Source of the DNA: Nitrosomonas sp.
GTDB taxonomy: Bacteria > Pseudomonadota > Gammaproteobacteria > Burkholderiales > Nitrosomonadaceae
Reading direction: 5' to 3'
DNA: 64,000 nt
NCBI GenBank assembly: GCA_021582655.1
Contig: CP091135.1
Coordinates: forward strand, 516,549 to 580,548
The position numbers were made by a program, and so were the translations under genes. The notes beneath the pieces are model-generated. The model saw only the letters and a list, made by a program, of their open reading frames with translations. It was not told the origin of the DNA and ran no database searches. Below are positions 30,274 to 39,007 of this stretch, piece after piece. Numbering within the stretch: the stretch's first letter is position 1; each line of letters starts with the position of its first letter.

Positions 30274-30454
30274 TGGCAAACCGTAGCAAATCGTTTTTGC
30301 AGCAATCGAACTGGGCGGAACCACATACAAGATGCGGTTTATATAGGATAAATCTCTCTTCAGATTCACTTGCAATACCGTAATGACAGTCCGGATTGTC
30401 TTTCAGCAGCCTGTTCGTAATAAAATAGGCGAAATTGGGTAATAATACCCGGAT
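30242..30454 (-). other. Coding-like open frame without start codon
   Basis: A 70-codon open frame between stops whose translation has a protein-like composition. Segments include FAYFITNRLLKDNPDCHYG, YKPHLVCGSAQFDCC and LLRFAKEILINW. It has no ATG, GTG or TTG in a usable place, and its last ten codons lie inside repeat copy C, whose end supplies the TGA stop. It may be the 3' remnant of a gene cut by rearrangement, or chance. I do not recognise the family. Confidence 0.25.
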
Positions 30455-30479
30455 CTAAAAAGTACCAGGAGATTATCAC

Positions 30480-31088
30480 GTGTTATCCTTAATTCAGGCG
30501 GCCGGCTGGCCGATTTGGCCGATCATCATCGCATCCGTCGTTGCGGTGGGTATCATTGTTGAGCGCATGTGGACATTGCGCCTGGGTATCGTATCACCCA
30601 AGGAATTATTGCCGAAAGTGCTCAATGAGTATAAGCGCAATGGTGTAAGCACCGAATTATTGACACGCCTGCAGCAGCATTCTCCTTTAGGTAAAATCCT
30701 TGCCGCCGGCTTGAAAAATGTCAAATGCTCACGTGAAGTCATGAAAGAATCGATCGAGGAATCCGGACGAGTCGTCGCGCACGACTTGAACCGTTATTTG
30801 ACCACCTTGGGAACGATCGCGGCACTCAGTCCTTTGATGGGATTATTCGGCACATTGGTAGGCATGATTGAAATCTTCGGATCCAATTCCCCTGCCGGTA
30901 GTAATCCGGCACAACTCGCTTACGGAATATCCGTTGCACTGTATAATGCCGCCTTTGGCATTCTGGTGGCTATTCCCAGTATGATTTTTTATCGCCATTT
31001 TCGCGCCAAAGTCGATGATTTTGTGATTGAAATGGAGCTGCAAGCACTTAAATTAGTCGACATTGTACATGGTGACAGGGAAGACTAG
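30480..31088 (+). CDS. exbB: ExbB/TolQ/MotA family proton-channel protein
   Basis: Inner-membrane protein of 202 residues with the ExbB layout. It has one N-terminal helix (WPIWPIIIASVVAVGIIVERM), a cytoplasmic loop, and two C-terminal helices (TLGTIAALSPLMGLFGTLVGMI and GISVALYNAAFGILVAIPSMI) with the conserved channel segments. ExbB normally works with ExbD and TonB to energise outer-membrane transport, and related genomes usually place exbD directly downstream. Here no exbD follows: repeat copy D begins at the stop codon and then the hopanoid genes start. The start is GTG at 30480 with CAGGAGA upstream. Confidence 0.9.
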   Translation: MLSLIQAAGWPIWPIIIASVVAVGIIVERMWTLRLGIVSPKELLPKVLNEYKRNGVSTELLTRLQQHSPLGKILAAGLKNVKCSREVMKESIEESGRVVAHDLNRYLTTLGTIAALSPLMGLFGTLVGMIEIFGSNSPAGSNPAQLAYGISVALYNAAFGILVAIPSMIFYRHFRAKVDDFVIEMELQALKLVDIVHGDRED

Positions 31089-31211
31089 GGAAGCGCTGAT
31101 TGATTCGGCGAGCGGAATGAAGCGCGGGGCGCACGAAACACTGTGCTCGAGACCTATCAATAAGATAGATGAGGGAATCCGCTCTTGCAACCGATTAATC
31201 AGCGCTTTCCC
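31087..31211 (+). repeat. Dispersed intergenic repeat, copy D
   Basis: About 125 bp, beginning on the last two bases of the exbB TAG stop codon. Left end AGGGAAGCGCTGATTGATTC and right end TTAATCAGCGCTTTCCC pair well as a terminal inverted repeat. The central GAGACCTATCAATAAGATAG block is the clearest version of the family consensus. It could act as the exbB transcript end. Confidence 0.8.
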
Positions 31212-31336
31212 AGGTCATTTCAAAGCATTTTACATGCGCTGCCTGCACATGTTCCGAATCCCGCGTAACCGGACCCAATCTTAGGTATGTATCAAATTGT
31301 TCAATTGCAGGGATCTGCTGCAACGGTGGAGATTTT

Positions 31337-32341
31337 ATGAGTGATAGGCGCAGTTTAGTGACGGGCGGCGGCGGTTTTATCGGTACTCATTTGGTCCGTT
31401 TTTTACTGGAACAAGGGGAAAATGTCCGCGTTCTTGAATTGCCGGATGTTCCTTTGCCTACCGGTGTGGAAGTGGTGCGTGGCTCGATATGCGATCCTTA
31501 TGCGGTCCGCAAGGCATTAAAAGGCGTGCAAAGGATCTACCATTTAGCCGCCAATCCCAATCTATGGGCACGCAATAAAAATGACTTCAATCTGATCAAC
31601 TATGAAGGCACACGCACGATTTTTAACCAGGCTGCGCAGCATGACATCGAAGTCATCGTGCATACTTCAACCGAATCCATTGCACATCAAAACGATCCGG
31701 AAAATTCCACCGTTGAACACGCACTCGCCAAGATGCCGGGCCCCTATTGCCGCTCCAAATACCTGGCCGAACTTGAAGCATTCAAGGCGGCAGCAAACGG
31801 CTTGCCCGTCGTGATCGTTGCACCGACACTGCCCGTCGGTCCGGGCGACCGTTCGATTACACCGCCCACGCGTATGATTCTCAATTTTTTGAACACCAGA
31901 ATACCCGCATACCTGGATTGCGGTTTCAATATGGCGGACGTGCGGGATATCGCTCAAGGACATGTCTTAGCCGCCGAGCATGGCCGCACCGGTGAACGTT
32001 ATATTCTCGGCAACGAAAATCTGATGCTGGGGGATTTGCTGCGCTGGATCGAAGAAATCACCGGTTTGGCCATGCCGAGAATCCGCATTCCCTACTGGCT
32101 TGCGCTGATGACCGGTATTGCATCCGAACTGATCGCCGATTACATTACCCATTACCCACCCAGGGCACCGCTCACAGGTGTGCGGCTGGCGCACCATCCA
32201 ATGTTTCTCAGCAGTGAAAAAGCGATCTCCGAATTGGGTTTTCCGCAGAACTCCGTGCGCCAAGCCTTGGTTGATGAAATCGAATGGTTGCTGAATAATG
32301 GACTGATTGCACGCCATTTACCTTTACTCAAAGAAGTTTAA
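31337..32341 (+). CDS. hpnA: Hopanoid-associated sugar epimerase HpnA
   Basis: NAD-dependent epimerase/dehydratase of the extended SDR class, 334 residues. The Rossmann motif VTGGGGFIGTHLVRFLL (about residues 8-24) and the catalytic YCRSKYLAE (Tyr and Lys of YxxxK, about 136-144) with VHTSTESIA are visible. HpnA proteins occur beside hopene cyclase genes and are thought to act on a sugar or nucleotide sugar for hopanoid side chains; the exact reaction is not settled. It is the first gene of hpnA-mlaA-shc-hpnG; the ATG at 31337 has a GGAGAT site. Confidence 0.92.
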   Translation: MSDRRSLVTGGGGFIGTHLVRFLLEQGENVRVLELPDVPLPTGVEVVRGSICDPYAVRKALKGVQRIYHLAANPNLWARNKNDFNLINYEGTRTIFNQAAQHDIEVIVHTSTESIAHQNDPENSTVEHALAKMPGPYCRSKYLAELEAFKAAANGLPVVIVAPTLPVGPGDRSITPPTRMILNFLNTRIPAYLDCGFNMADVRDIAQGHVLAAEHGRTGERYILGNENLMLGDLLRWIEEITGLAMPRIRIPYWLALMTGIASELIADYITHYPPRAPLTGVRLAHHPMFLSSEKAISELGFPQNSVRQALVDEIEWLLNNGLIARHLPLLKEV

Positions 32342-32358
32342 TAAACATTCTCGTATTG

Positions 32359-33186
32359 ATGCTTGGTAATATTCTCACTCTCAAAAACTTACTCTCCGGC
32401 AATCCTAGAGGTTCGATTGCCATGATTGTACTTGTCTGCGTTATCCTGTTGCAGGGCTGCGCCAGCACTCCCAGCCGTGAGGATGTGGATATGGATATCG
32501 ATCCGGCTGATCCGCATGAGAAATTTAACCGTGCTTCCTACGATTTCACCGATAAAGTGGATCGCGAAGTTTTTATGCCCATTGTCAATGCGTATATCGA
32601 TTATATTCCGGATGCGGCGCAACGTTCGATCGGTAATTTTTATGATAATCTGGGTTATCCTAACGTCGCCCTCAATGCTTTTTTACAAGGCAAGTTGAAA
32701 CAAGGCGCTGAAGATACGTTACGCTTTGCGGTCAATTCGACCATCGGCATGTTCGGCTTGTTCGATATGGCCGGACACATGGGATTGAAAAAGCACGACG
32801 AGGATTTCGGTCAAACACTTGGTGTTTGGGGAATGAAATCAGGATCCTACCTGTTTATCCCATTACTCGGACCAAGCAATCAGCGCGATGTTACCAACAT
32901 TCCGATCGGCATGGTCACCAATGTACTGTTTTATGCCGGGCTCGCGGTCGGAACCTATTTCGCCGCACCGTTGACTCTGCTGGGAGCGATCGACAAACGC
33001 GCCCGACTGATCGGTCCGATGCGCATTCGCGACGAAGCAGCGATAGACCCTTATCTATTTGTGCGTGAAGCTTCCATGCAACAGCGGGAATATCTGATTT
33101 ACGACGGAAATCCGCCGCTCAATCTCTACGATGAGCCGTTCCAAGACAATCCTTTTGAAAAGGATAGTAACAAAAAAAGATTATAA
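32359..33186 (+). CDS. mlaA: MlaA/VacJ family outer-membrane lipoprotein
   Basis: Lipoprotein of 275 residues with lipobox LLQGC (Cys at about residue 34). The MlaA domain follows: DPHEKFNRASYDFTDKVD, then GNFYDNLGYPNVALNAFLQG, STIGMFGLFDMAGHMGL and EDFGQTLGVWGMKSGSYLFI. MlaA sits in the outer membrane with porins and removes mislocalised phospholipids, passing them to MlaC. Its place between hpnA and the hopene cyclase suggests a link between hopanoid synthesis and outer-membrane lipid traffic. Starts 17 bp after hpnA. Confidence 0.93.
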   Translation: MLGNILTLKNLLSGNPRGSIAMIVLVCVILLQGCASTPSREDVDMDIDPADPHEKFNRASYDFTDKVDREVFMPIVNAYIDYIPDAAQRSIGNFYDNLGYPNVALNAFLQGKLKQGAEDTLRFAVNSTIGMFGLFDMAGHMGLKKHDEDFGQTLGVWGMKSGSYLFIPLLGPSNQRDVTNIPIGMVTNVLFYAGLAVGTYFAAPLTLLGAIDKRARLIGPMRIRDEAAIDPYLFVREASMQQREYLIYDGNPPLNLYDEPFQDNPFEKDSNKKRL

Positions 33187-33254
33187 GTACAGTAACAAGG
33201 TACTTATATGCAAAAATAATGAATCATCGGTAACAGAAAATACCTACAACAATT

Positions 33255-35249
33255 ATGAATGGATCTCAAGGAACATCAGCCGTGTCACAGCATGACGAAG
33301 CAGGACCGCAACAATCGATCAAATCCGGCATACCCATCAATCCTATTTGCACTGAAACAAGCACCGACGAGCTGGAACAGAAATTCAATCAAGCACGCGC
33401 AGCCATATTGTCGTTACAGAAAGAAGACGGACACTGGTGCTTTCCGTTGGAAGCGGATTGCACGATTCCCGCCGAATATATCTTGATGATGCATTTCATG
33501 GACGAAATCGATGTGATGCTGGAAAACAAAATCGCACGCTTCCTCCGCGACAAGCAAGACATGCATCACGGCGGCTGGCCGCTGTATTACGGCGGTGCTT
33601 TCGATATCAGTTGCACCATCAAATCGTATTATGCGCTGAAGCTGGTCGGCGATGCACCCGATGCGCCGCACATGGTTCGTGCACGCGAAGCGATTCTGGC
33701 GTATGGAGGGGCGGCCAAGGCCAATGTGTTCACTCGTTTGTTGCTGGCAATGTATCAGCAGATTCCATGGCATGGCGTACCGGTGGTGCCGTCCGAACTG
33801 ATTTTTCTGCCCCGCTGGTTTCCTTTCCACATCAGCAAAGTTTCATATTGGTCCCGTACCGTGATGATCCCACTATCGATTCTATGTACCATGAAAGCCA
33901 AAGCGGCCAACCCGCGCAAAGTCGATATCCGGGAACTGTTCATTACACCCCCTGAAATCGAAAACAATTATTTTCCCAAAGCGGATACATTACTCAAGCG
34001 CGCATTCATGCTGGTTGAGCGCATCTTATCGAAAGTGGAGCCGAAGCTGCCGCAATCAGTCCGCCAATATTCGATCCGCAAGGCCGAGCGATGGGTCTTG
34101 GAGCGTTTAAACGGCGAATGCGGTATCGGTGCAATCTTTCCGGCCATGGTCAACGCCTACGAAGCGCTGGCGCTCTTAGGTTATCCACCCGATCACCCTA
34201 ATCGGGTGCAATGCCGCAACGCACTGCTCGGATTGCTGGTCGATGAAGGTGAACGCACTTGGTGCCAACCTTGTACCTCCCCGGTTTGGGACACCGTACT
34301 GATCAGCCTGGCGCTGCAGGAAGACCCTGAGACCGATCAAACACCTGTTCTCAAGGCATTGGATTGGTTAGTGGAGCAGCAAGTGTTGGACCAGCCCGGG
34401 GACTGGCGCGATAAGTGCCCCGAGCTACCGGGCGGAGGATGGGCGTTCCAATACGCCAATCCACATTACCCCGATCTCGACGATACCGCCGCGGTCGCCT
34501 GGGCGCTGGAACAAGGCCGGGCGGAACGCCATCACCAATCGCTCGATCGCGCCGCCAATTGGCTTGCGGGGATGCAATCGAATAACGGCGGCTTTGCCGC
34601 TTTCGATATCGATAACGTTTATCACTATTTAAACGAAATTCCCTTCGCGGATCACGGCGCTTTGATCGATCCGCCGACCAGTGATGTAACCGCGCGCTGC
34701 GTGGGTTTGCTGGGAAAATACGGTAAACATCAGCGCGAGGTTTGGCGCGGTATCAGTTTTTTGTTGCGCGAACAGGAAAAAAACGGTTCATGGTTCGGGC
34801 GCTGGGGCACCAATTATATCTACGGTACATGGTCGGTACTGGAAGCATTCCGTCTGGCCCGGTTCGACATGCAGCATACGTCGGTACAGCGCGCTGTCAA
34901 ATGGCTTACATCGGTACAGCGTGCCGATGGCGGCTGGGGCGAAACCAACGACTCTTACCAGGATACGCAACTTGCCGGGCAGTTTCCTGAAACCAGCACC
35001 GCGTTCCAAACCGCTTGGGCCGTTCTGGGTTTGATGGCCGCCGGCGAAGTGCACAGCGAAGCGGTCCGCAAAGGCATTCACTATTTGCTGCAACACCAAT
35101 CGCCCCAACATCATCTTTGGGATGAACCCTGGTTCACCGCCCCCGGCTTTCCGCGGGTGTTTTATTTACGTTATCACGGTTATTCAAAATTCTTCCCGGT
35201 ATGGGCGCTCGCGCGTTACCGTGCTTTAACCCGGGAGTCCGTCGCTTGA
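33255..35249 (+). CDS. shc: Squalene-hopene cyclase
   Basis: Membrane-associated triterpene cyclase that folds squalene into hopene/hopanol, the core of hopanoids. The 664-residue protein has the catalytic DxDD motif (Asp407-Leu-Asp409-Asp410, followed by TAAVAW). Several QW repeats are visible, for example GGWGETNDSYQDTQLAGQ, GGFAAFDIDN and GSWFGRWGTNYIYGTW. The N-terminal extension of about 40 residues is typical of proteobacterial HpnF. The stop overlaps the hpnG start as TTGA. Third gene of the hopanoid operon. Confidence 0.97.
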   Translation: MNGSQGTSAVSQHDEAGPQQSIKSGIPINPICTETSTDELEQKFNQARAAILSLQKEDGHWCFPLEADCTIPAEYILMMHFMDEIDVMLENKIARFLRDKQDMHHGGWPLYYGGAFDISCTIKSYYALKLVGDAPDAPHMVRAREAILAYGGAAKANVFTRLLLAMYQQIPWHGVPVVPSELIFLPRWFPFHISKVSYWSRTVMIPLSILCTMKAKAANPRKVDIRELFITPPEIENNYFPKADTLLKRAFMLVERILSKVEPKLPQSVRQYSIRKAERWVLERLNGECGIGAIFPAMVNAYEALALLGYPPDHPNRVQCRNALLGLLVDEGERTWCQPCTSPVWDTVLISLALQEDPETDQTPVLKALDWLVEQQVLDQPGDWRDKCPELPGGGWAFQYANPHYPDLDDTAAVAWALEQGRAERHHQSLDRAANWLAGMQSNNGGFAAFDIDNVYHYLNEIPFADHGALIDPPTSDVTARCVGLLGKYGKHQREVWRGISFLLREQEKNGSWFGRWGTNYIYGTWSVLEAFRLARFDMQHTSVQRAVKWLTSVQRADGGWGETNDSYQDTQLAGQFPETSTAFQTAWAVLGLMAAGEVHSEAVRKGIHYLLQHQSPQHHLWDEPWFTAPGFPRVFYLRYHGYSKFFPVWALARYRALTRESVA

Positions 35250-35962
35250 GTTATCTGGGAATCGTCTCGGCGTTAAAATCCGAAGCGACTTGCTTAATGA
35301 ATTTGCGCTTTCCGGTTTATCGCGTGGTGAACATCGGCGATAACACCAAGTTGTGCCTCAGCAGCATCGGCAATGACGCAGCACGGGGAGCGGCGCTGAA
35401 ATTATGCGAAAACGGGGCTTCCGCATTGGTAAGCTTCGGTGTTGCCGCCGCACTGAACAACGCGTTGACACCCGGTGACTTGGTATTGCCCGAAGCCATC
35501 ATCCAGGACGGCGGGAGCCTGCCCGTGGATATTGCATGGCGCAATCGTCTGGCGCATCGATTGTCGCCGCATCTCACCGTTACCGGCGGAACGCTCGCTG
35601 CGGCGGATGTGCCACTCACCTCAAGGCAGGAAAAAATTGCACTGGGTGAAAAAACCGGTGCCTGCGCCGCCGACATGGAAACTGCGGCGGTGGCGAAAGT
35701 AGCCGGTGAAATCGGAATCCCCTTCATCGCCATTCGCGCCATTGTCGATCCACTCGAATTTTCCCCGCCGGATGCGCTGCTAAGCGCCGTACATCCGGAC
35801 GGTAATGTCGATCTGATCCGACTGATTGCGCTGCTGATCAAACGATCGGTTTCGGTCAAGACACTGATACATCTGGGATTAGGCATGCATGCCGCACGCA
35901 CTACCCTCGGCAAAGTCGTACAGGTGGCCGGTATAACTTTCGCCAATGACTCTTTGCACTGA
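35246..35962 (+). CDS. hpnG: Hopanoid-associated phosphorylase HpnG
   Basis: Purine-nucleoside-phosphorylase-like enzyme; in studied systems HpnG removes adenine from adenosylhopane to give phosphoribosylhopane for bacteriohopanetetrol. I choose the TTG at 35246, overlapping the cyclase TGA stop as TTGA with GGGAG upstream, giving 238 residues from MSYLGIVSALKSEA. Motifs: SFGVAAALNNALTPGDLVLP (about residues 58-77) and ADMETAAVAKVAGEIGIPF with the substrate-binding Met-Glu. HpnH, needed to make adenosylhopane, is not in the window. Confidence 0.93.
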   Translation: MSYLGIVSALKSEATCLMNLRFPVYRVVNIGDNTKLCLSSIGNDAARGAALKLCENGASALVSFGVAAALNNALTPGDLVLPEAIIQDGGSLPVDIAWRNRLAHRLSPHLTVTGGTLAAADVPLTSRQEKIALGEKTGACAADMETAAVAKVAGEIGIPFIAIRAIVDPLEFSPPDALLSAVHPDGNVDLIRLIALLIKRSVSVKTLIHLGLGMHAARTTLGKVVQVAGITFANDSLH

Positions 35963-36058
35963 CGGGCCGCCAGAGAACGGCGACTTCGATCAGCCGGCCA
36001 CCCGTAACGGATTCCAGCTCCAGATCAAACATGGCACGCAGGCAAGCCGCAGACAGTA

Positions 36059-37864
36059 TCAATAATATGGAGGAGAAGCCGGCAAAGCCAGGTCCGATTT
36101 GGAAATGGAATGAAACTGCAGCGCGGCCAGCTTGGCATACAGTTCACTTGTGCGCAACAACTCGGCATGGGTACCCAGCGCATCCAACCTGCCATGATCA
36201 AGCACCGCGATACGGTCGGCGGATTGTACCGTCGCCAACCGATGCGCAATCACCAACGTAGTACGATCGCGCATCAAGCGCTGCAATGCCTGCTGCACCC
36301 AATATTCGCTTTGCGCATCCAGAGCGCTGGTTGCTTCATCCAGCAACAAAACCGGTGCGTCAGCCAACAATGCGCGCGCAATTGCCAAGCGCTGCTTCTG
36401 GCCGCCGGATAATCCCAAGCCTAAGTCACCCAAATGCGTATCGTAGCCTTGCGGTAATTGCATGATAAAATCGTGCGCATGCGCCGCTTCGGCAACAAGC
36501 CGCACCGCCGCATCCGTAGCGCCGGGGCGCGCGTACCGAATATTTTCCATGATGGTGCCGAAAAACAGCGCCGGATTTTGTGAAACCAATGCAAAATTAC
36601 CGCGTAATGCCGCCAAGTCCAAAGAACGGATATCGACACCTTCCAACCTGATGGCACCGGATTGCACATCAAAAAACCGCAGTAACAAATCAAACAAAGT
36701 CGATTTCCCGGCCCCTGACGGACCAACCAGCGCAAGCGTCTCGCCTGCATGAACCGCCAGCGTCAATTGATCGATCGCCATAACTTCGGGCCGGGCGGGG
36801 TAAACGAAGCATACCTGGTCTATCATCAGGTTACCGGAAACGCGCGGCAGCGGTAACGGCTTGCCGGGAGATTGAATCAGATTCGGTGCCTGCAGCAGCT
36901 CCAATATCCGTTCGGTTGCTCCGGCTGCACGCTGCAAGTCACCGGCCACTTCGGAAATCGACGCCACCGCCGAACCCACAATAATGCTATAAAAAACAAA
37001 AGCCGCCAACTCACCCGGACTGATACGGCCATCGATCACATCGATACCGCCAATCCAAAGCATCGATCCGACCGCGCTCAATACCAGAAAAATAGTCACC
37101 GCCACCAGCAGCGCCCGCTGGAACGCACGCTCGATGGCGGTATCGAAAGCCTGTTCGACTTGCCGGTGAAATTGCCGTTGATCCGCCGCCTGATGATTAT
37201 AAGCTTGCACGGTTTTAATTTGCCCCAACACTTCACCGGCGTAAGCACCGACCGCAGCGACTTTGTCCTGACTCTGACGCGAAAGCCGGCGCACCCGGCG
37301 CCCAAAAATCAGAATGGGTGCAATCACCAACGGCACGCTGAGCGTCACCAGTGCGGCCAGTTTCGCATTGGTGACGAATAACCAGGCAACACCGCCGATC
37401 ATCATGATGCAGTTACGCAAGGCAAACGAAATCGATGAGCCAATCACCGTTTGCAGCAAAGTCAGGTCGGCGGTAAGCCGTGATTGAATTTCAAGGCTGC
37501 GATTTTGCTCGAAATAACCGGGGTGCAAATGGATCAGATGATTGAAAACCCGACTTCTGAGATCGGCGATCACTCGCTCGCCAAGCCAGGTAACCCAGTA
37601 ATACCGAACAAACGTACCTAGTGCCAGCGCGATAACCAACAGTAAAAAAAACCCGACGTATTGCGCCAGCAAATCTTTCGATTGCGTCGCGAAACCTTGA
37701 TCGATCAGCAATCGCACCCCCTGTCCGATGGATAACATGATCGCCGCGGTAAAGCATAATGCCATCAAACTATAGATGACCTGACGCCGGTAGGGAATAA
37801 GGAATTGAGCTGCCGCTTTAAAGTGTTGCCGATGCATCTTCGGCAACTGAGAATGATCAATCAT
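36059..37864 (-). CDS. ABC exporter, fused permease/ATPase (MsbA/MdlB-like)
   Basis: A half-transporter of 601 residues that would act as a homodimer in the inner membrane. Six helices occupy about residues 20-310. The nucleotide-binding domain follows with Walker A LVGPSGAGKSTLF, the Q-loop LVSQNPALFFG, signature LGLSGGQKQRLAIARALL, Walker B VLLLDEATSALD and the switch His in IAHRL. The substrate is unknown; lipid or drug export is possible. The ATG at 37864 (MIDHSQLPKMHRQHF) is chosen because the upstream TTG lies beyond a terminator hairpin. It lies convergent to hpnG. Confidence 0.9.
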   Translation of the reverse strand: MIDHSQLPKMHRQHFKAAAQFLIPYRRQVIYSLMALCFTAAIMLSIGQGVRLLIDQGFATQSKDLLAQYVGFFLLLVIALALGTFVRYYWVTWLGERVIADLRSRVFNHLIHLHPGYFEQNRSLEIQSRLTADLTLLQTVIGSSISFALRNCIMMIGGVAWLFVTNAKLAALVTLSVPLVIAPILIFGRRVRRLSRQSQDKVAAVGAYAGEVLGQIKTVQAYNHQAADQRQFHRQVEQAFDTAIERAFQRALLVAVTIFLVLSAVGSMLWIGGIDVIDGRISPGELAAFVFYSIIVGSAVASISEVAGDLQRAAGATERILELLQAPNLIQSPGKPLPLPRVSGNLMIDQVCFVYPARPEVMAIDQLTLAVHAGETLALVGPSGAGKSTLFDLLLRFFDVQSGAIRLEGVDIRSLDLAALRGNFALVSQNPALFFGTIMENIRYARPGATDAAVRLVAEAAHAHDFIMQLPQGYDTHLGDLGLGLSGGQKQRLAIARALLADAPVLLLDEATSALDAQSEYWVQQALQRLMRDRTTLVIAHRLATVQSADRIAVLDHGRLDALGTHAELLRTSELYAKLAALQFHSISKSDLALPASPPYY

Positions 37865-37880
37865 TTCGTCAGTAAAAATG

Positions 37881-37908
37881 AAAAATGGCCAGCGAAGCAC
37901 TGGCCATT
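37881..37908 (-). terminator. Rho-independent terminator of the copper operon
   Basis: A perfect 9-bp stem AATGGCCAG/CTGGCCATT (37884-37892 with 37900-37908) and 7-nt loop, followed on the minus strand by TTTTTCATTTTT. It lies between the cupredoxin gene (with repeat copy G) and the ABC exporter start, and so ends the copper oxidase transcript and separates the two units. Confidence 0.85.
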
Positions 37909-37928
37909 CCTTCAACTACCCGTTATTC

Positions 37929-38022
37929 AAGGAAACACCGATTAATTGGCTGCACGAGTGAATCGCTTCGTTGCCGGGGTAGCGTGCTACATCTCATTCG
38001 CCGAATTAATCCGTGTTTTCCT
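37929..38022 (-). repeat. Dispersed intergenic repeat, copy G (reversed, internally deleted)
   Basis: About 94 bp, in the opposite orientation to copies A-D. Ends AAGGAAACACCGATTAATTGG and TTAATCCGTGTTTTCC keep the terminal inverted repeat. The right-end block GTGAATCGCTTCGTTG is kept, while the central CCTATCAATAAG block is deleted. One end overlaps the TAG stop codon of the cupredoxin gene. Confidence 0.72.
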
Positions 38023-39007
38023 AATAGCGCGGCGGTGCTACCGGTGGTTCCGCTTTCTTTTTCAGTAATGGAATTTTCTTCAGTAACGGGATGCAAAACA
38101 ACCCGAGCAGAATACCGATCAACATCATTCCGTAAGTACTCAGATTATTCGTCGTAAATTGGGTGATCTGTCTGACTGTTTTGCTCTGTTCCTCTTTATC
38201 CGACAACTTCGGCAGGTTTTCCGCTTCATAGGTATCCACGCGATTATAAGGTGTCAGACCCGGAATACTGGGAATGTCGGTGCCGCCATTGCCGACCACC
38301 AATTGCGCTTTCATACCTTTTTCCATGTGATGGGAAATGTCGCAATGCACCAAAAACGTATCGTCGGCTCCAGGAACGATGATAGTACCGGAAACGGTCT
38401 TGGGTCCGGTCACTTCCAGATGGAACATACCGTATTTGTACAGATATTTAGGCAATCCATGCATCATGAATTGATGGCGGATCTGATCCTCGTTGACGAA
38501 ATGGAAGGTAACCTTGGCGCAGGGTTTGACACGCCATTGTTGCTGATCGAACGCAAACGCGGTGCCTGGAAAATTCTTCGCGTACTTCCGACCCGCACGT
38601 ACGGTAATTTCGACTTCTTCGGAGATACTGCGACAACTGCTCGGTAGTTTATCCAGGTTCTGTCCCATGATCATAGTGCCTTCATGGTCCATCAGGTGAT
38701 CGTGATCCATGTGATGATGGTGATGCATATCACCATGCTCGGTGGATGCCGTCGTGTGTTTGCTATGATCGACGTCGTGATCGTGGTCGTGATCGCTGTG
38801 ATCCATCGCCGAATGATCGACTGCGGAACCGCTGTCCTGGCTGATATGATGCCCGCTATGATCATGGGGTTCAGACGGTTCCTGTTGCTTCTGATGGTCA
38901 TGATGGTCATGATGCTGATGCTCGTCGGCTTTGGTCTGTGTTTGCGCATACCCATAAGTACCGAATGCAAAAAAACCGGCGATAAGCAAAGTTGTCGTCT
39001 TAATCAT
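38021..39007 (-). CDS. Membrane-anchored His-rich cupredoxin
   Basis: A 328-residue exported protein. After a signal peptide (about residues 1-21), residues 30-108 contain 26 histidines mixed with Asp, a likely metal store. A cupredoxin domain (about 125-240) follows with His178 in IRHQFMMHG, and Cys222, His227 and Met232 in HCDISHHMEKGM as a type 1 copper site. This resembles the last domain of multicopper oxidases (HCH-type loop with the second His replaced by Asp). Then come a linker and a C-terminal helix (about 292-309) with a Lys-rich tail. It overlaps the oxidase gene by 8 bp (ATGATTAA) and is probably its electron-transfer or copper-supply partner. Confidence 0.78.
   Translation of the reverse strand: MIKTTTLLIAGFFAFGTYGYAQTQTKADEHQHHDHHDHQKQQEPSEPHDHSGHHISQDSGSAVDHSAMDHSDHDHDHDVDHSKHTTASTEHGDMHHHHHMDHDHLMDHEGTMIMGQNLDKLPSSCRSISEEVEITVRAGRKYAKNFPGTAFAFDQQQWRVKPCAKVTFHFVNEDQIRHQFMMHGLPKYLYKYGMFHLEVTGPKTVSGTIIVPGADDTFLVHCDISHHMEKGMKAQLVVGNGGTDIPSIPGLTPYNRVDTYEAENLPKLSDKEEQSKTVRQITQFTTNNLSTYGMMLIGILLGLFCIPLLKKIPLLKKKAEPPVAPPRY

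Larger units (their letters stand above)
29949..30479. other. xseA-exbB divergent intergenic region
   Basis: This 531-bp stretch holds repeat copy C (30126-30273) and a minus-strand open frame that reads like protein (30242-30454). The part next to xseA is AT-rich and carries CTTATCCACAAAAACTGTGG (30090-30109), a DnaA-box-like TTATCCACA within an inverted arrangement. It is too isolated to call an origin. Confidence 0.4.

Noticed and set aside
31087-31211. Target-site duplications that would prove transposition of the repeats
   Set aside because: Flanks of copies A-D and G were compared for 2-9 bp duplications, including TA and YTAR; none matched on both sides.
35963-36058. Coding-looking minus-strand stretch between hpnG and the ABC exporter
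   Set aside because: It reads as an open frame of about 40 codons but is out of frame with both neighbours and has no recognisable product.
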